A DNA stretch of 23,485 nucleotides. Source: Ignatzschineria sp. (GTDB lineage: Bacteria > Pseudomonadota > Gammaproteobacteria > Cardiobacteriales > Wohlfahrtiimonadaceae). The stretch spans positions 1 through 23,485 of the forward strand of contig JASLEF010000119.1 of NCBI GenBank assembly GCA_030151245.1, in the 5' to 3' direction. Positions 7,212-15,896 of this stretch are shown here, one piece after another. Under the pieces are notes generated by a model. That model searched no databases and was not told where the DNA came from. It saw only the letters and a program-made list of their open reading frames with translations. The translations under genes and the position numbers were made by a program. Numbering within the stretch: the first letter of the stretch is position 1; every line of letters starts with the position of its first letter.

Positions 7212-8312
7212 TTATCTCTCATCATAGCTCACAACTAGCTTTTCACTTGCTGCTCTCGCTTGACATGTCAATGCATATCCTAATTCAACATCATCCGATT
7301 CAAGAGTGAAGTTTTTATCCATCGTAACACTGCCTTCAATGACTTTTCCGCGACAAGTACTACAAACGCCAGCCTTACAGGAATAAGGAACATCTAATCC
7401 TTCCTCAATTAACGCATCTAAAATAATATCATCTTCACTAATTTTTAGATTGTGCGTTACACCATCTAAAATAACGGAAATCGGAATATTCTTTTCACGG
7501 AGCTGTTCATGAACAATATCTGATTTCATGCTATTTTTAGTGTGATACTCAGGATCAAAACTCATAAATCGTTCAGTTTGAATACGATCCTTTTTCACCC
7601 CAAGATTTAATAATGTTTCTTCAACAGTATCGATCATCTCCTCAGGTCCACAGATAAAAACTTCATCCATGCTTTTAATAGGAAGAAAACTATTGACGAT
7701 CTCTTCCACCTTGCCTTTTGTAATTCGACCTTCAAAGAGAGGCACTTCCTGTGCTTGTCTTGAGAAAATATGGATCAAGGTTAAACGATCAGAGAAGCGA
7801 TCTTTCATATCTTGTAATGCTTCATTAAACATCACCGTATTTACATGTTTATTGCCATAGACTAATGTAAACTTTGAAATAGGATCCTCTTCTAAAGTTG
7901 TTGCCATTATTGCAAGAATAGGCGTAATACCAGAACCAGCAGCAAATCCAACACGATGAAGTGCTTTGGGCTTTCTTACCATAAACTCGCCATTTGGTGG
8001 CATAACTTCTAATACATTGCCTTCTTCCAAATAAGTACATGCCCAGTTGGAAAAAAGTCCATCATTAACAGCTCGAATTCCTATACTAATTTCATTACTT
8101 TGATTAAGTTGACTTCTTGGGCTACAGATTGAGTAAGTACGCCTTACCTCTTCATCTTGGATATTTGTCTTTAAAGTCAAAAATTGCCCCGCTTGAAAGT
8201 CAAAATTGTCTTTAACCTCATCAGGTACAAAAAATGTCACAGCTATAGAATTATCTGTTTCCGGATGGATATTTTTTACTGCTAATGAGTGGAATTTAAA
8301 TCTATGACTCAT
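7212..8312 (-). CDS. paaE: Phenylacetyl-CoA 1,2-epoxidase reductase subunit PaaE
   Basis: A 366-residue iron-sulphur flavoprotein that passes electrons from NADPH to the PaaABC(D) epoxidase. The N-terminal FAD domain has RTYS (58-61). The NAD(P) domain has GSGITPILA (126-134) and CGPEEM (221-226). The C-terminal plant-type ferredoxin domain has cluster ligands C312, C317, C320 and C350 (motif CKAGVCSTC, then LTC). The FAD-NAD-[2Fe-2S] order and length are standard for PaaE. Start ATG 8312 follows AAGGAG by about 10 bases and lies 23 bases after the paaD stop. It is the promoter-distal gene of the operon, whereas E. coli has paaABCDE at the front. Confidence 0.94.
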   Translation of the reverse strand: MSHRFKFHSLAVKNIHPETDNSIAVTFFVPDEVKDNFDFQAGQFLTLKTNIQDEEVRRTYSICSPRSQLNQSNEISIGIRAVNDGLFSNWACTYLEEGNVLEVMPPNGEFMVRKPKALHRVGFAAGSGITPILAIMATTLEEDPISKFTLVYGNKHVNTVMFNEALQDMKDRFSDRLTLIHIFSRQAQEVPLFEGRITKGKVEEIVNSFLPIKSMDEVFICGPEEMIDTVEETLLNLGVKKDRIQTERFMSFDPEYHTKNSMKSDIVHEQLREKNIPISVILDGVTHNLKISEDDIILDALIEEGLDVPYSCKAGVCSTCRGKVIEGSVTMDKNFTLESDDVELGYALTCQARAASEKLVVSYDER

Positions 8313-8335
8313 ATCACGATTCTCCTTTACGCTTT

Positions 8336-8863
8336 TTAATGAGGCTTAAAATAATCAAATGGTTCAAGACAGCTATCGCAACGATAAAGTGCTTTACAAG
8401 CTGTAGAACCGAACTCTGATACGACATTAGTATTCTCAGAATTACAATGTGGGCAACTGACGATATCATCAGCATGCAATCTCTCTAAAAAAACAGCTTT
8501 CATACAATCAGAAGTTTTTCGTACAGGAGGTGCTATGCCATACTTTCTAAGCTTCTCTTTGCCTTCTTCTGTAATCCAATCTGTTGTCCAGGCCGGAGAT
8601 AAGGATAATTTCACATTAGCATCAAAAATTCCATTTTGATCTAGCGCAGCTTTCACGTCAGCCTTAATCTGTTCCATCGCAGGGCACCCGCTATAAGTTG
8701 GGGTAATAATGACAACCCATGAATCGTTTTCTTTATAAACTTCTCGCAAAATGCCAAGTTCTTTAATAGAAATAACAGGAATTTCAGGATCTTTAACAGA
8801 TTCTAATGCTGATAAAATCAAGTCAACGTTTTGATCTTGAGTATTTCTTTCTTCTTTCAACAT
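8336..8863 (-). CDS. paaD: Phenylacetyl-CoA epoxidase assembly subunit PaaD
   Basis: A protein of about 175 residues with a MIP18/DUF59 domain, thought to mature the iron centre of the epoxidase. The domain shows DPEIPVISIKELGI and TYSGCPAM. A C-terminal zinc-ribbon-like part has two Cys pairs (CPHC and CDSC) plus STACKALYRC. I place the start at ATG 8863, five bases after the paaC stop; the ribosome binding site GTAAGG then overlaps that stop but is only about 3 bases from the ATG. A TTG at 8875, overlapping the end of paaC, would add four residues (MVRL) and cannot be excluded. It lies between paaC and paaE, as in all known paa operons. Confidence 0.9.
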   Translation of the reverse strand: MLKEERNTQDQNVDLILSALESVKDPEIPVISIKELGILREVYKENDSWVVIITPTYSGCPAMEQIKADVKAALDQNGIFDANVKLSLSPAWTTDWITEEGKEKLRKYGIAPPVRKTSDCMKAVFLERLHADDIVSCPHCNSENTNVVSEFGSTACKALYRCDSCLEPFDYFKPH

Positions 8864-8868
8864 AAGCC

Positions 8869-9669
8869 TTACCAACTTCCATTCGGATAACTGCGTGTAA
8901 TGTATTGCATTTCCGCTAATAATGGTCCTAAGTATTCGGAATGATAATTCATTTTACCTTGGGGGATAAATCCATGTGCATCTGGGACAGCTAGTGTTGC
9001 CTCAGCGACAGTAATATTCACGGCCTCTTCCCAAGCATCTTTTAATTTCGTTGGTAAAACCCCATACTTTTCTTTATCAGCACGTACTTCAAAAGGTGTC
9101 TCAACCCAAAACTCTTGCGTATAACGGAATAAGTTATTCAAAGCATTTTGCATTTTCTGATGTGAAAGCTCAGTTCCCCCACCTAAACGCTGCACCCAAC
9201 CACTAGAATGCCGTAAATGATAACGGGATTCTTTCAATGATTTTGCGGCAATAGCACTCAGTTTTTCATCATTTGATTCTAATAACTCTCCCCACAATAG
9301 AACCATCAAAGTGCTATAAAGGTAATTACGGATAATTGTAAATGCATAATCGTTATCCGCATTCATATAAGAGGAGTAGGTTTCATGATGAGGCAATTCC
9401 ATTAATGTATAGTTACGAAACTCCCGCTCATTACGAAAGTAAGCCAAACTATCTTCTGTAGCATTTCCACCTTTAAGTTCTGCTGCATATTGATAAAGCA
9501 TGCGAGCCTGCCCTATTAGATCTAAACTAATATTCGCCATGGCTATATCTTCTTCTAAGACAGGTCCTTGACCACACCACTCAGCATTTCTCTGCCCTAA
9601 AATTAAGGCATTATCTGCCAAATGCACAATATAGTTATATTTACTAGAAATATCCTTCATGACTGACAT
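8869..9669 (-). CDS. paaC: Phenylacetyl-CoA 1,2-epoxidase structural subunit PaaC
   Basis: A 266-residue ferritin-like helical protein, the non-catalytic partner of PaaA in the ring-epoxidising monooxygenase. Family features are HLADNALILGQRNAEWCGQGP (about 16-36), the DLIGQARMLYQYAAEL helix, and RESRYHLRHSSGWVQRLGGGT-like sequence around 145-167. The ATG at 9669 overlaps the paaB stop by one base (TAATG), so translation is coupled, with GGGG 8 bases upstream. An internal Met4 is an alternative start. Length is slightly above the E. coli protein. No defect is seen. Confidence 0.93.
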   Translation of the reverse strand: MSVMKDISSKYNYIVHLADNALILGQRNAEWCGQGPVLEEDIAMANISLDLIGQARMLYQYAAELKGGNATEDSLAYFRNEREFRNYTLMELPHHETYSSYMNADNDYAFTIIRNYLYSTLMVLLWGELLESNDEKLSAIAAKSLKESRYHLRHSSGWVQRLGGGTELSHQKMQNALNNLFRYTQEFWVETPFEVRADKEKYGVLPTKLKDAWEEAVNITVAEATLAVPDAHGFIPQGKMNYHSEYLGPLLAEMQYITRSYPNGSW

Positions 9670-9962
9670 TACATATACCCCACTTTTTCCGGAATTTCAT
9701 AAAATGTCGGATGACGATAAACCTTATCTTTAGATGGCTCAAATAATTCATCTTTATGTTCTGGCTGACTGGCTGTAATCAGTTTTGATGGAATCACCCA
9801 AATACTGACACCTTCCTGTCTACGAGTATAAACATCCCTCGCCATCTCTAATGCTTGTTCTGCATCTACAGCATGTAAGCTCCCACAGTGTTTATGCTCA
9901 AGCCCTTGCTTACTACGAATAAATACTTCCCATAATGGCCATTCTTTTAATTTAGGTGTCAT
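9669..9962 (-). CDS. paaB: Phenylacetyl-CoA 1,2-epoxidase small subunit PaaB
   Basis: A 97-residue bridging subunit of the PaaABC complex. Motifs are WPLWEVFIRSKQGLEHKHCG (8-27), GSLHAVDAEQALEMARDVYTRR (27-48) and IWVIPS (54-59), all characteristic of PaaB. Strong ribosome binding site GAGGAG about 8 bases upstream of ATG 9962. It is separated from paaA by 64 AT-rich bases and overlaps paaC by one base. Confidence 0.94.
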   Translation of the reverse strand: MTPKLKEWPLWEVFIRSKQGLEHKHCGSLHAVDAEQALEMARDVYTRRQEGVSIWVIPSKLITASQPEHKDELFEPSKDKVYRHPTFYEIPEKVGYM

Positions 9963-10026
9963 ATAATTTCTCCTCTGATGCCTCTATAAGGCTTTATTAT
10001 TTTAATATTGAAAGGTATAAAAAAGA

Positions 10027-11049
10027 TTAACTAGCCTGTAACTCGATATCGATTCTTGACGCGGCATTTTTTTCAGCATATGCAAGAGCTGCATCCCTGA
10101 CCCAAGCTCCATTCTCATAGGCTTTCACACGAGTTCTTACTCGATCTTCATTACAAGGTCCATAACCTTTAACAGTATCCCAAAACTCATCCCAATTAAT
10201 TTCCCCAAAATCATAATGACCACGTTCTTCGTTCCATTTTAAATCTGGGTCCGGAATACTAATTCCAAGAACTTCTGCCTGTGGGACAGTAGCATCTACA
10301 AATTTTTGACGTAAATCATCATTAGTAAAACGTTTAATCCCCCATTTCATACCTAACGCACTATGGGTACTTTCACTATCTGGTGGACCAAACATGGCAA
10401 GACAATGCCACCACCAACGATTCATTGCATCTTGAACCATCTCTTTTTGCTCATCCGTCCCTTCCATAATGGCAAGTAGTCCTTCATACCCCTGTCTTTG
10501 ATGGAAAGACTCTTCTTTACAAATACGAATCATTGCACGCGCATAAGGACCATAAGAACAGCGACATAAAGGAATTTGGTTCATAATTGCAGCCCCATCT
10601 ACTAACCAACCAATAATGCCTACATCAGCCCATGAAAGTGTTGGATAATTAAAAATAGAACTATATTTAGCTGATCCATCATGGAGCTGTGAGAGTAACT
10701 GATCTCGACTAACACCTAGTGTTTCTGCAGCAGAATAAAGATAGAGTCCATGCCCTCCTTCATCTTGCACCTTTGCTAATAAAATCATTTTTCGTTTTAA
10801 ACTGGGCGCTCTAGAAATCCAGTTAGCTTCTGGTAACATCCCAATAATCTCACTGTGCGCATGCTGGCTAATTTGCCTAATGAGCGTATTTCTATAAGCA
10901 TCTGGCATCCATTCTTGTGGTTCAATGCGTCCATCAGCATCAATACGAGCTTGAAATACATCCATTAATTTAGGATCTTCATTCTTTGTGACCTTCTTGA
11001 CAGCTTGCTTCTGCTGATCATCAGGAATACTTAAGGCTTGGGTATACAT
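10027..11049 (-). CDS. paaA: Phenylacetyl-CoA 1,2-epoxidase catalytic subunit PaaA
   Basis: A 340-residue ferritin-like di-iron monooxygenase subunit that inserts one oxygen atom into the aromatic ring of phenylacetyl-CoA. The two ExxH iron-binding motifs are visible: DEGGH (E97, H100) and KEESFH (E180, H183). Other family signatures are QISQHAHSEIIGMLPE (59-74), RKMILLAKVQDE (86-97) and the late WDEFWDTVKGYGPCN segment. The ATG at 11049 is preceded by an excellent AGGAGG, the best ribosome binding site in the operon, fitting high output of the epoxidase. The 86-base gap upstream is AT-rich and could hold a processing site or weak internal promoter, but none is clear. Confidence 0.95.
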   Translation of the reverse strand: MYTQALSIPDDQQKQAVKKVTKNEDPKLMDVFQARIDADGRIEPQEWMPDAYRNTLIRQISQHAHSEIIGMLPEANWISRAPSLKRKMILLAKVQDEGGHGLYLYSAAETLGVSRDQLLSQLHDGSAKYSSIFNYPTLSWADVGIIGWLVDGAAIMNQIPLCRCSYGPYARAMIRICKEESFHQRQGYEGLLAIMEGTDEQKEMVQDAMNRWWWHCLAMFGPPDSESTHSALGMKWGIKRFTNDDLRQKFVDATVPQAEVLGISIPDPDLKWNEERGHYDFGEINWDEFWDTVKGYGPCNEDRVRTRVKAYENGAWVRDAALAYAEKNAASRIDIELQAS

Positions 11050-11135
11050 ACACTCCTCCTAACTATATATAATTGAATATTAATTACTTCTCTTTTCAAG
11101 AGTGATATTTTTACTAATAGTGGTTTTATATAAAT

Positions 11136-11924
11136 TTATTCAGTCATCCACGAAGGAGATCTTTTCTCAAAAAAAGCATTCATTCCTTCAGCTGCTTCTT
11201 CTGTATTTCTCTGAGTAGTAATACGCATAGCTGTTTCATCAATTACCGACTCATCGAGTGGCATATTTCCGATCACCTGTATTAACTCTAAAGCAGCAGC
11301 TTGTGCTTTTGGCGCGCCGACTCTTAACGCTTGCACCATCTTCTCTACAGCATTATCTAATTCTTCTATTGGAACAACCTCATGCACCAACTGTAGTCGA
11401 TGAGCCTCAATCGCATTAATAATTTCAGCCGTCTGGAAGTAACGCATAGCAGCCCTTTTTCCAATAGCTCTAAGCACATAGGGACTAATTACAGCTGGAA
11501 TAATTCCAAAACGAACTTCTGAAGTTGAAAATCTTGCATTATCACTTGCAATGGCAATATTACAAGCAGCAGCCAAACCAGTTCCCCCACCTAATGCAGC
11601 ACCTTGAATACGAGCAATAGTTGGTTTAGGGAAATTTGCTAATTTATATAACATCGTAGCAAACTGCTTCGCATCCGATAAGTTATCATCATTACTCATA
11701 GAAGCCGCTCGTTTCATCCAATTGAGATCTGCTCCTGCTGAAAAATGTTTTCCTATTCCTGCAAGTATCAATACCTTAACGTCACGATCGCTTTCCAATT
11801 CAGCTAACACCTGCGTTAACTCCCTGATTAAACATTCATCAAAAGCATTGTAGACATCTGGACGATTCATCCAAATAGTGACTACTCCTGCCTGTTGATC
11901 AATTTTCAAAGTTTGATACGTCAT
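11136..11924 (-). CDS. Third crotonase of the paa operon, LiuC-like (methylglutaconyl-CoA hydratase type)
   Basis: A 262-residue enoyl-CoA hydratase/isomerase. It is neither the PaaF nor the PaaG of this operon, both of which are encoded separately. Its sequence looks most like LiuC/gamma-carboxygeranoyl-CoA hydratase: NRPDVYNAF (20-28), FSAGADLNWMKR (61-72), GAALGGGTGLAAACN (108-122), SEVRFGIIPAVISPYV (135-150) and AIGKRAAMRYFQTAE (153-167). The oxyanion-hole region is intact. Of the two catalytic glutamates of classical hydratases, the second is retained (E136) while the first is replaced by Gly116, as in LiuC proteins. ATG 11924 has AAGGA upstream. No other leucine or terpene degradation gene is nearby, so it may do a CoA-ester side reaction of phenylacetate catabolism. 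It may be annotated elsewhere as a second paaG or paaF. Confidence 0.7.
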   Translation of the reverse strand: MTYQTLKIDQQAGVVTIWMNRPDVYNAFDECLIRELTQVLAELESDRDVKVLILAGIGKHFSAGADLNWMKRAASMSNDDNLSDAKQFATMLYKLANFPKPTIARIQGAALGGGTGLAAACNIAIASDNARFSTSEVRFGIIPAVISPYVLRAIGKRAAMRYFQTAEIINAIEAHRLQLVHEVVPIEELDNAVEKMVQALRVGAPKAQAAALELIQVIGNMPLDESVIDETAMRITTQRNTEEAAEGMNAFFEKRSPSWMTE

Positions 11925-11951
11925 GAAACTATCTTCCTTAACATTATAAAT

Positions 11952-12725
11952 CTATTGATTATTAAAATTTGGTTTACGCTTTTCTATAAAAGCATTAATT
12001 CCTTCTTGGATATCATCAAATGCAAATGTGCTATGAAACAACCTACGTTCAAACATTACCCCATCTGATAAACTTCCTTCATAGGAATGATTAATAGACT
12101 CCTTAATCATCATGACCACCGGTGAAGAGTAACTTGCTATCTCTTTAGCAACTGCTAGACTTTTCACCATTAATTCTTCTGAAGGATATATACGTGATAT
12201 TAATCCTAATCGATCAGCTTCTTCCGCACTTATCATTCGACCTGTGAGGCACATATCCATAGCCTTTGCCTTGCCTATAGCACGAGGTAGCCTCTGAGTG
12301 CCTCCTGCTCCCGGCATAGTGCCAAGCTTAACTTCTGGTTGCCCAAATTTTGCAGTATCGCTTGCTATAACTAAATCACAAAGCATTGCAAGTTCACAAC
12401 CTCCACCTAAAGCGAATCCAGATACAACCGCTATAAGAGGCTTACGAATTTTCCGAATACGATCCCAATTACGTGTTACAAAATCTTCCTTATACACCTT
12501 TGCAAATGTAAGTCCCTGTAACGCATCGATATCGGTCCCAGCAGCGAAAGACTTCTCACTACCGCAAATTACCATACAGTGAATTGTTTCATCTTGATCA
12601 AATCGCTCTAACTCAAAGACAAGCTGATCAATCAACTGATCATTAAGAGCATTAAATACATCGGGTCTATTAATTCTTAGTATCCCAACTCTTTCCTCTC
12701 GAGAAACTTGTAATATATCTGGCAC
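11952..12725 (-). CDS. paaF: 2,3-dehydroadipyl-CoA hydratase PaaF
   Basis: A 257-residue crotonase-fold hydratase that converts 2,3-dehydroadipyl-CoA to 3-hydroxyadipyl-CoA in the lower phenylacetate pathway. Both catalytic glutamates are present: E111 in GGGCELAMLCD and E131 in QPEVKLGTMPGAGGTQRL. KSFAAGTDIDAL (58-69) is the oxyanion/CoA segment. The start codon is GTG at 12725; TAGGAG, which also contains the paaJ stop, lies 5 bases upstream and decides it. The gap to paaJ is 8 bases. Length is normal. PaaF is preferred over general FadB-type hydratases because of size and operon position. Confidence 0.88.
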   Translation of the reverse strand: MPDILQVSREERVGILRINRPDVFNALNDQLIDQLVFELERFDQDETIHCMVICGSEKSFAAGTDIDALQGLTFAKVYKEDFVTRNWDRIRKIRKPLIAVVSGFALGGGCELAMLCDLVIASDTAKFGQPEVKLGTMPGAGGTQRLPRAIGKAKAMDMCLTGRMISAEEADRLGLISRIYPSEELMVKSLAVAKEIASYSSPVVMMIKESINHSYEGSLSDGVMFERRLFHSTFAFDDIQEGINAFIEKRKPNFNNQ

Positions 12726-12733
12726 AATGACTC

Positions 12734-13948
12734 CTATACTCGCTCAATAATTATGGCAATTCCTTGCCCAACACCTATACACATTGTGCAAAGGGCATAT
12801 CGTTTTCCTGTTCTTTGCAATTCATACATCGCTGTTGTTACAAGTCTAGCCCCACTCATACCTAAAGGATGTCCCATTGCAATAGCTCCACCATTAGGAT
12901 TAATACGAGGATCAAGGTCATCCAAATCAAGCCCTCGAATTACTGCAAGAGCTTGAGCAGCAAATGCTTCATTTAACTCGATGACATCAATTTCATCTAA
13001 AGTTAATCCTGTTTGTGCCAATACTTTTTGAACAGCTGTAATAGGTCCAATTCCCATAATATCTGGACGAACACCACTTGCAGCCATTCCAAGAACCTTA
13101 GCTTTTGGAATTAAGTCATATTTTTTCACTGCGTCTTTCGAAGCCAACAATAGCGCACAAGCACCATCATTTACTCCAGATGAATTCCCCGCCGTTACGG
13201 ATAGCTCTTCACCATTGATACCTCGAAGTTTACCGAGCTTTTCTAAGGTACTATCAGGTCTTGGGTGTTCATCTATTTCAAAAACAAACTCTTGTTTACG
13301 AGGAAGTGTGATCTTTACAGGAATAATCTCATCCTTAAATTTTCCTGCTTGCTCCGCAACTCTCCATTTTTGTTGGGAGTTATAAGCAAAGATATCTTGA
13401 TCTTCCCTACTAATTGTAAATTCTCTTGCTACATTATCCGCGGTTTCCGGCATTGTATGAGTCCCATAATCCGCATCTAATTTAGGATTAGGAAAGCGCC
13501 AGCCAATTGTAGTGTCATATATTTCAGCTGAGCGCCCCCAAGCTTGAGCACTTTTTCCTTGAACAAAGGGAGCTCTAGTCATACTTTCAACCCCCCCAGC
13601 GATAAAAAGTTCCCCCTCACCAGCTTTAATAGAACGCGCAGCCAGTCCAATCGCATCCATACCAGAACCACATAAACGATTTACCGTAGTTCCCGAAGCA
13701 CTAATTGGCAATCCTGATAAAAGACCTGCCATACGAGCAACATTTCGATTATCTTCACCTGCTTGGTTAGCACAACCAAAAATAATGTCATCTACCTTCT
13801 CCCAATCTACTCCAGGCACCCTATCTTTTAGAGCTTTCAATGGGATTGCAGCTAAATCATCTGCTCTAACGGAAGCTAAAGCCCCACCATAACGACCAAT
13901 AGGTGTTCTTACAGCATCACATATATAGGCATCTTTTATTACTGTCAT
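12734..13948 (-). CDS. paaJ: 3-oxoadipyl-CoA / 3-oxo-5,6-dehydrosuberyl-CoA thiolase PaaJ
   Basis: A 404-residue thiolase that cleaves the two beta-ketoacyl-CoA intermediates of the pathway, giving acetyl-CoA and succinyl-CoA at the end. Catalytic residues are in place: C93 in NRLCGSGMDA, H360 in AMGHPLGMSGAR, and C390 in CTMCIGVGQG. The start was set at ATG 13948 (MTVIKDAYICDAVRTP), which has a G-rich ribosome binding site and matches the usual length of about 400. An upstream TTG at 13984 would add 12 atypical residues and overlap paaK by 23 bases. The gap to paaK is 13 bases. The thiolase family is certain; PaaJ rather than PcaF rests on operon context. Confidence 0.93.
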   Translation of the reverse strand: MTVIKDAYICDAVRTPIGRYGGALASVRADDLAAIPLKALKDRVPGVDWEKVDDIIFGCANQAGEDNRNVARMAGLLSGLPISASGTTVNRLCGSGMDAIGLAARSIKAGEGELFIAGGVESMTRAPFVQGKSAQAWGRSAEIYDTTIGWRFPNPKLDADYGTHTMPETADNVAREFTISREDQDIFAYNSQQKWRVAEQAGKFKDEIIPVKITLPRKQEFVFEIDEHPRPDSTLEKLGKLRGINGEELSVTAGNSSGVNDGACALLLASKDAVKKYDLIPKAKVLGMAASGVRPDIMGIGPITAVQKVLAQTGLTLDEIDVIELNEAFAAQALAVIRGLDLDDLDPRINPNGGAIAMGHPLGMSGARLVTTAMYELQRTGKRYALCTMCIGVGQGIAIIIERV

Positions 13949-13961
13949 GACTTTTCCCCCC

Positions 13962-15269
13962 TTAATAAAGTCTTCTATTATCAATCACTCGAACAGCCTT
14001 TCCTCCAGACCGAGGAATCTCACCATTTTTCACGATATTAATAGTGGCTGATACCCCAATATTATTTTTAATTAACCTTTGTAGTTCTTGAGCGGCAATT
14101 CTAGAAAGAGACTGTTGATCAGCATTCCGAGCGGCTTCCTCTTTCAATTCACATCTCACTTCAATAGTATCCAAAATACCTTCACGATTAACCTCTATCT
14201 GATAGTTCCCCGACAACTCTGGTAATCGGTAAATATATTCTTCAATCTGAGTTGGGAATAAATTCACGCCTCGAATAATCAACATATCATCAATACGGCC
14301 TTTCAAAGGCCCAATTCGTCTAAATGAACGAGAGGTACCTGGCAAGATACTTGCTAAATCTCGTGTTTGAAACCGAATTACTGGGAATGCTTGTTTCGTC
14401 AAAGAAGTAAATACTAGCTCTCCAACTTCCCCATCAGGCAAAACTTCTCCCGTTTCAGGATCTAATACTTCTGCATAAAAATGATCTTCCCAAATCACTA
14501 GCCCATCTTTAGCTATTCCACACTCGGATGCAACACCAGGTCCCATAACTTCAGTTAAACCATAGATATTCACCGCATCAATTCCTAGTAATTCTTCTAG
14601 ACTTTTACGCATATCATTAGTCCATGCTTCCGCACCAAAGATTCCAACTCTTAAAGGAATATCTTTCGCTGAATATCCTAAACGGGCAAGTTCTTCAGCT
14701 ACAACAAGTGCATAAGAAGGTGTAGACATAAAGATGTTACTTTGAAAATCAATAAAAGATTGCACTTGTCTTTCCGTATTTCCAGCAGAAATAGGTAGAA
14801 CACTTGCACCTAATCTCTCAGCACCATAATGTGCGCCTAACCCGCCTGTAAATAAGCCATATCCATATGCATTTTGGAGAATATCCCCTTTACGCCCCCC
14901 TGCGGCATAAATAGACCTCGCCATTAAATCAGCCCAATTATTAATATCATCTTGTGTATAACCCACAACAACAGGTTTTCCTGTTGTCCCAGATGAAGCA
15001 TGAAGTCGGACAATTTTCTCTTTAGGAACTGCAAATAACCCACCTAAAGGTACATCTCTTAAAGCTGTCTTATCCATTTTTGGAAATTTACTGATATCTG
15101 CTAATGTCTTGAGATCATCAGGATGAACGCCTATTTCATCAAATTTTTCACGATGATATGGCACGTTATCATAAACATGATGCAATGTTTTTTTTAGTCT
15201 ATCTAACTGAAGTGACATAATTTCATCACGACTTGCATTCTCAATTGCGTGTAATCCCATGGTACCCAT
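13962..15269 (-). CDS. paaK: Phenylacetate-CoA ligase PaaK
   Basis: A 435-residue adenylate-forming enzyme that activates phenylacetate with ATP and CoA, the entry step of the pathway. The P-loop is HASSGTTGKPVVV (90-102). NIYGLTEVMGPG carries the conserved acyl-adenylate motif, FQTRDLASILPG the ribose-binding aspartate, and the C-terminal lid begins around GRIDDMLIIRGVNLFPTQIE, with the catalytic lysine region near RSGGKAVRV at the end. ATG 15269 follows AAGGAG by 9 bases; an in-frame Met4 is a weaker alternative. The 177-base AT-rich gap upstream is the widest break in the operon. Confidence 0.94.
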   Translation of the reverse strand: MGTMGLHAIENASRDEIMSLQLDRLKKTLHHVYDNVPYHREKFDEIGVHPDDLKTLADISKFPKMDKTALRDVPLGGLFAVPKEKIVRLHASSGTTGKPVVVGYTQDDINNWADLMARSIYAAGGRKGDILQNAYGYGLFTGGLGAHYGAERLGASVLPISAGNTERQVQSFIDFQSNIFMSTPSYALVVAEELARLGYSAKDIPLRVGIFGAEAWTNDMRKSLEELLGIDAVNIYGLTEVMGPGVASECGIAKDGLVIWEDHFYAEVLDPETGEVLPDGEVGELVFTSLTKQAFPVIRFQTRDLASILPGTSRSFRRIGPLKGRIDDMLIIRGVNLFPTQIEEYIYRLPELSGNYQIEVNREGILDTIEVRCELKEEAARNADQQSLSRIAAQELQRLIKNNIGVSATINIVKNGEIPRSGGKAVRVIDNRRLY

Positions 15270-15446
15270 GATTTACTTCTCCTTATCCTCATTTATTGGA
15301 GCTTTCAACCATCCCATTGATTTTATTTTATTATTTAATGGTGATAATCGAAAACTTTATTTTTAATTAAAAATTATAAATACATCCTTTTTTTTATTTT
15401 CAAAAGCAAATTCTAAATATATTTATTTCACTTAATTTTTTAAAAA
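15270..15446 (-). other. AT-rich intra-operon gap with possible internal promoter
   Basis: These 177 bases separate paaI from paaK, whereas nearly all other junctions overlap or lie within 90 bases. On the minus strand there is a perfect -10 hexamer TATAAT (15378 down to 15373) and a TTGAAA (15403 down to 15398), but the spacer of 19 is longer than ideal. No hairpin terminator is evident. Confidence 0.3.
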
Positions 15447-15896
15447 CTATTCAACATATTGTCCTGGAATCACTCGACTCTTCCCTCGGAATACAGCAAT
15501 GATATCTTCATTTTGGTTATAAATAATGACATCATAAATTCCATTTCTGCCGATTTGCGCTGTTGTATCCGCAACCGCAGTAAGCTCGTCACCTAAAAAT
15601 GCCGGAGCCATAAAATCAATGGAACATCCTGAACCTACAGCTTTTTGATTACGGTTATTACAAGCATATGCAAAAATCGTATCTGCAAAACTGAAAATAA
15701 CTCCCCCATGACAAGTTTCGTGGCCATTAAGCATAAAACTTTCTATTGTCATCTTCCCTCTTGCCGTACCAGGAGTTGTTTCTAACAACTGAATATTTAG
15801 CTTTTTCGGAAATGTTTCTCGCTCACGCATTAGTTCCACACACTTTACTGCTAGAATCGACTCTCGTTCAGTTTTATCTAATTGATCCTTAGTCAT
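15447..15896 (-). CDS. paaI: Hydroxyphenylacetyl-CoA thioesterase PaaI
   Basis: A 149-residue hotdog-fold thioesterase that releases CoA trapped in dead-end (hydroxy)phenylacetyl-CoA esters. The family motif HGGVIFSFADTIFAYACN is at 63-80, with HGG at 63-65 and the catalytic Asp72. LNGHETCHGG resembles the E. coli PaaI segment. The rest (CSIDFMAPAFLGDELTAVAD, YDVIIYNQNEDIIAVFRG) is standard. The ATG at 15896 lies inside the end of paaH (8-base overlap), so translation is coupled. The family normally forms homotetramers. Confidence 0.92.
   Translation of the reverse strand: MTKDQLDKTERESILAVKCVELMRERETFPKKLNIQLLETTPGTARGKMTIESFMLNGHETCHGGVIFSFADTIFAYACNNRNQKAVGSGCSIDFMAPAFLGDELTAVADTTAQIGRNGIYDVIIYNQNEDIIAVFRGKSRVIPGQYVE

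Noticed and set aside
13949..13984. Longer PaaJ starting at TTG 13984
   Set aside because: Adds 12 residues absent from PaaJ proteins and overlaps paaK; ATG 13948 has a good ribosome binding site and gives the expected length.
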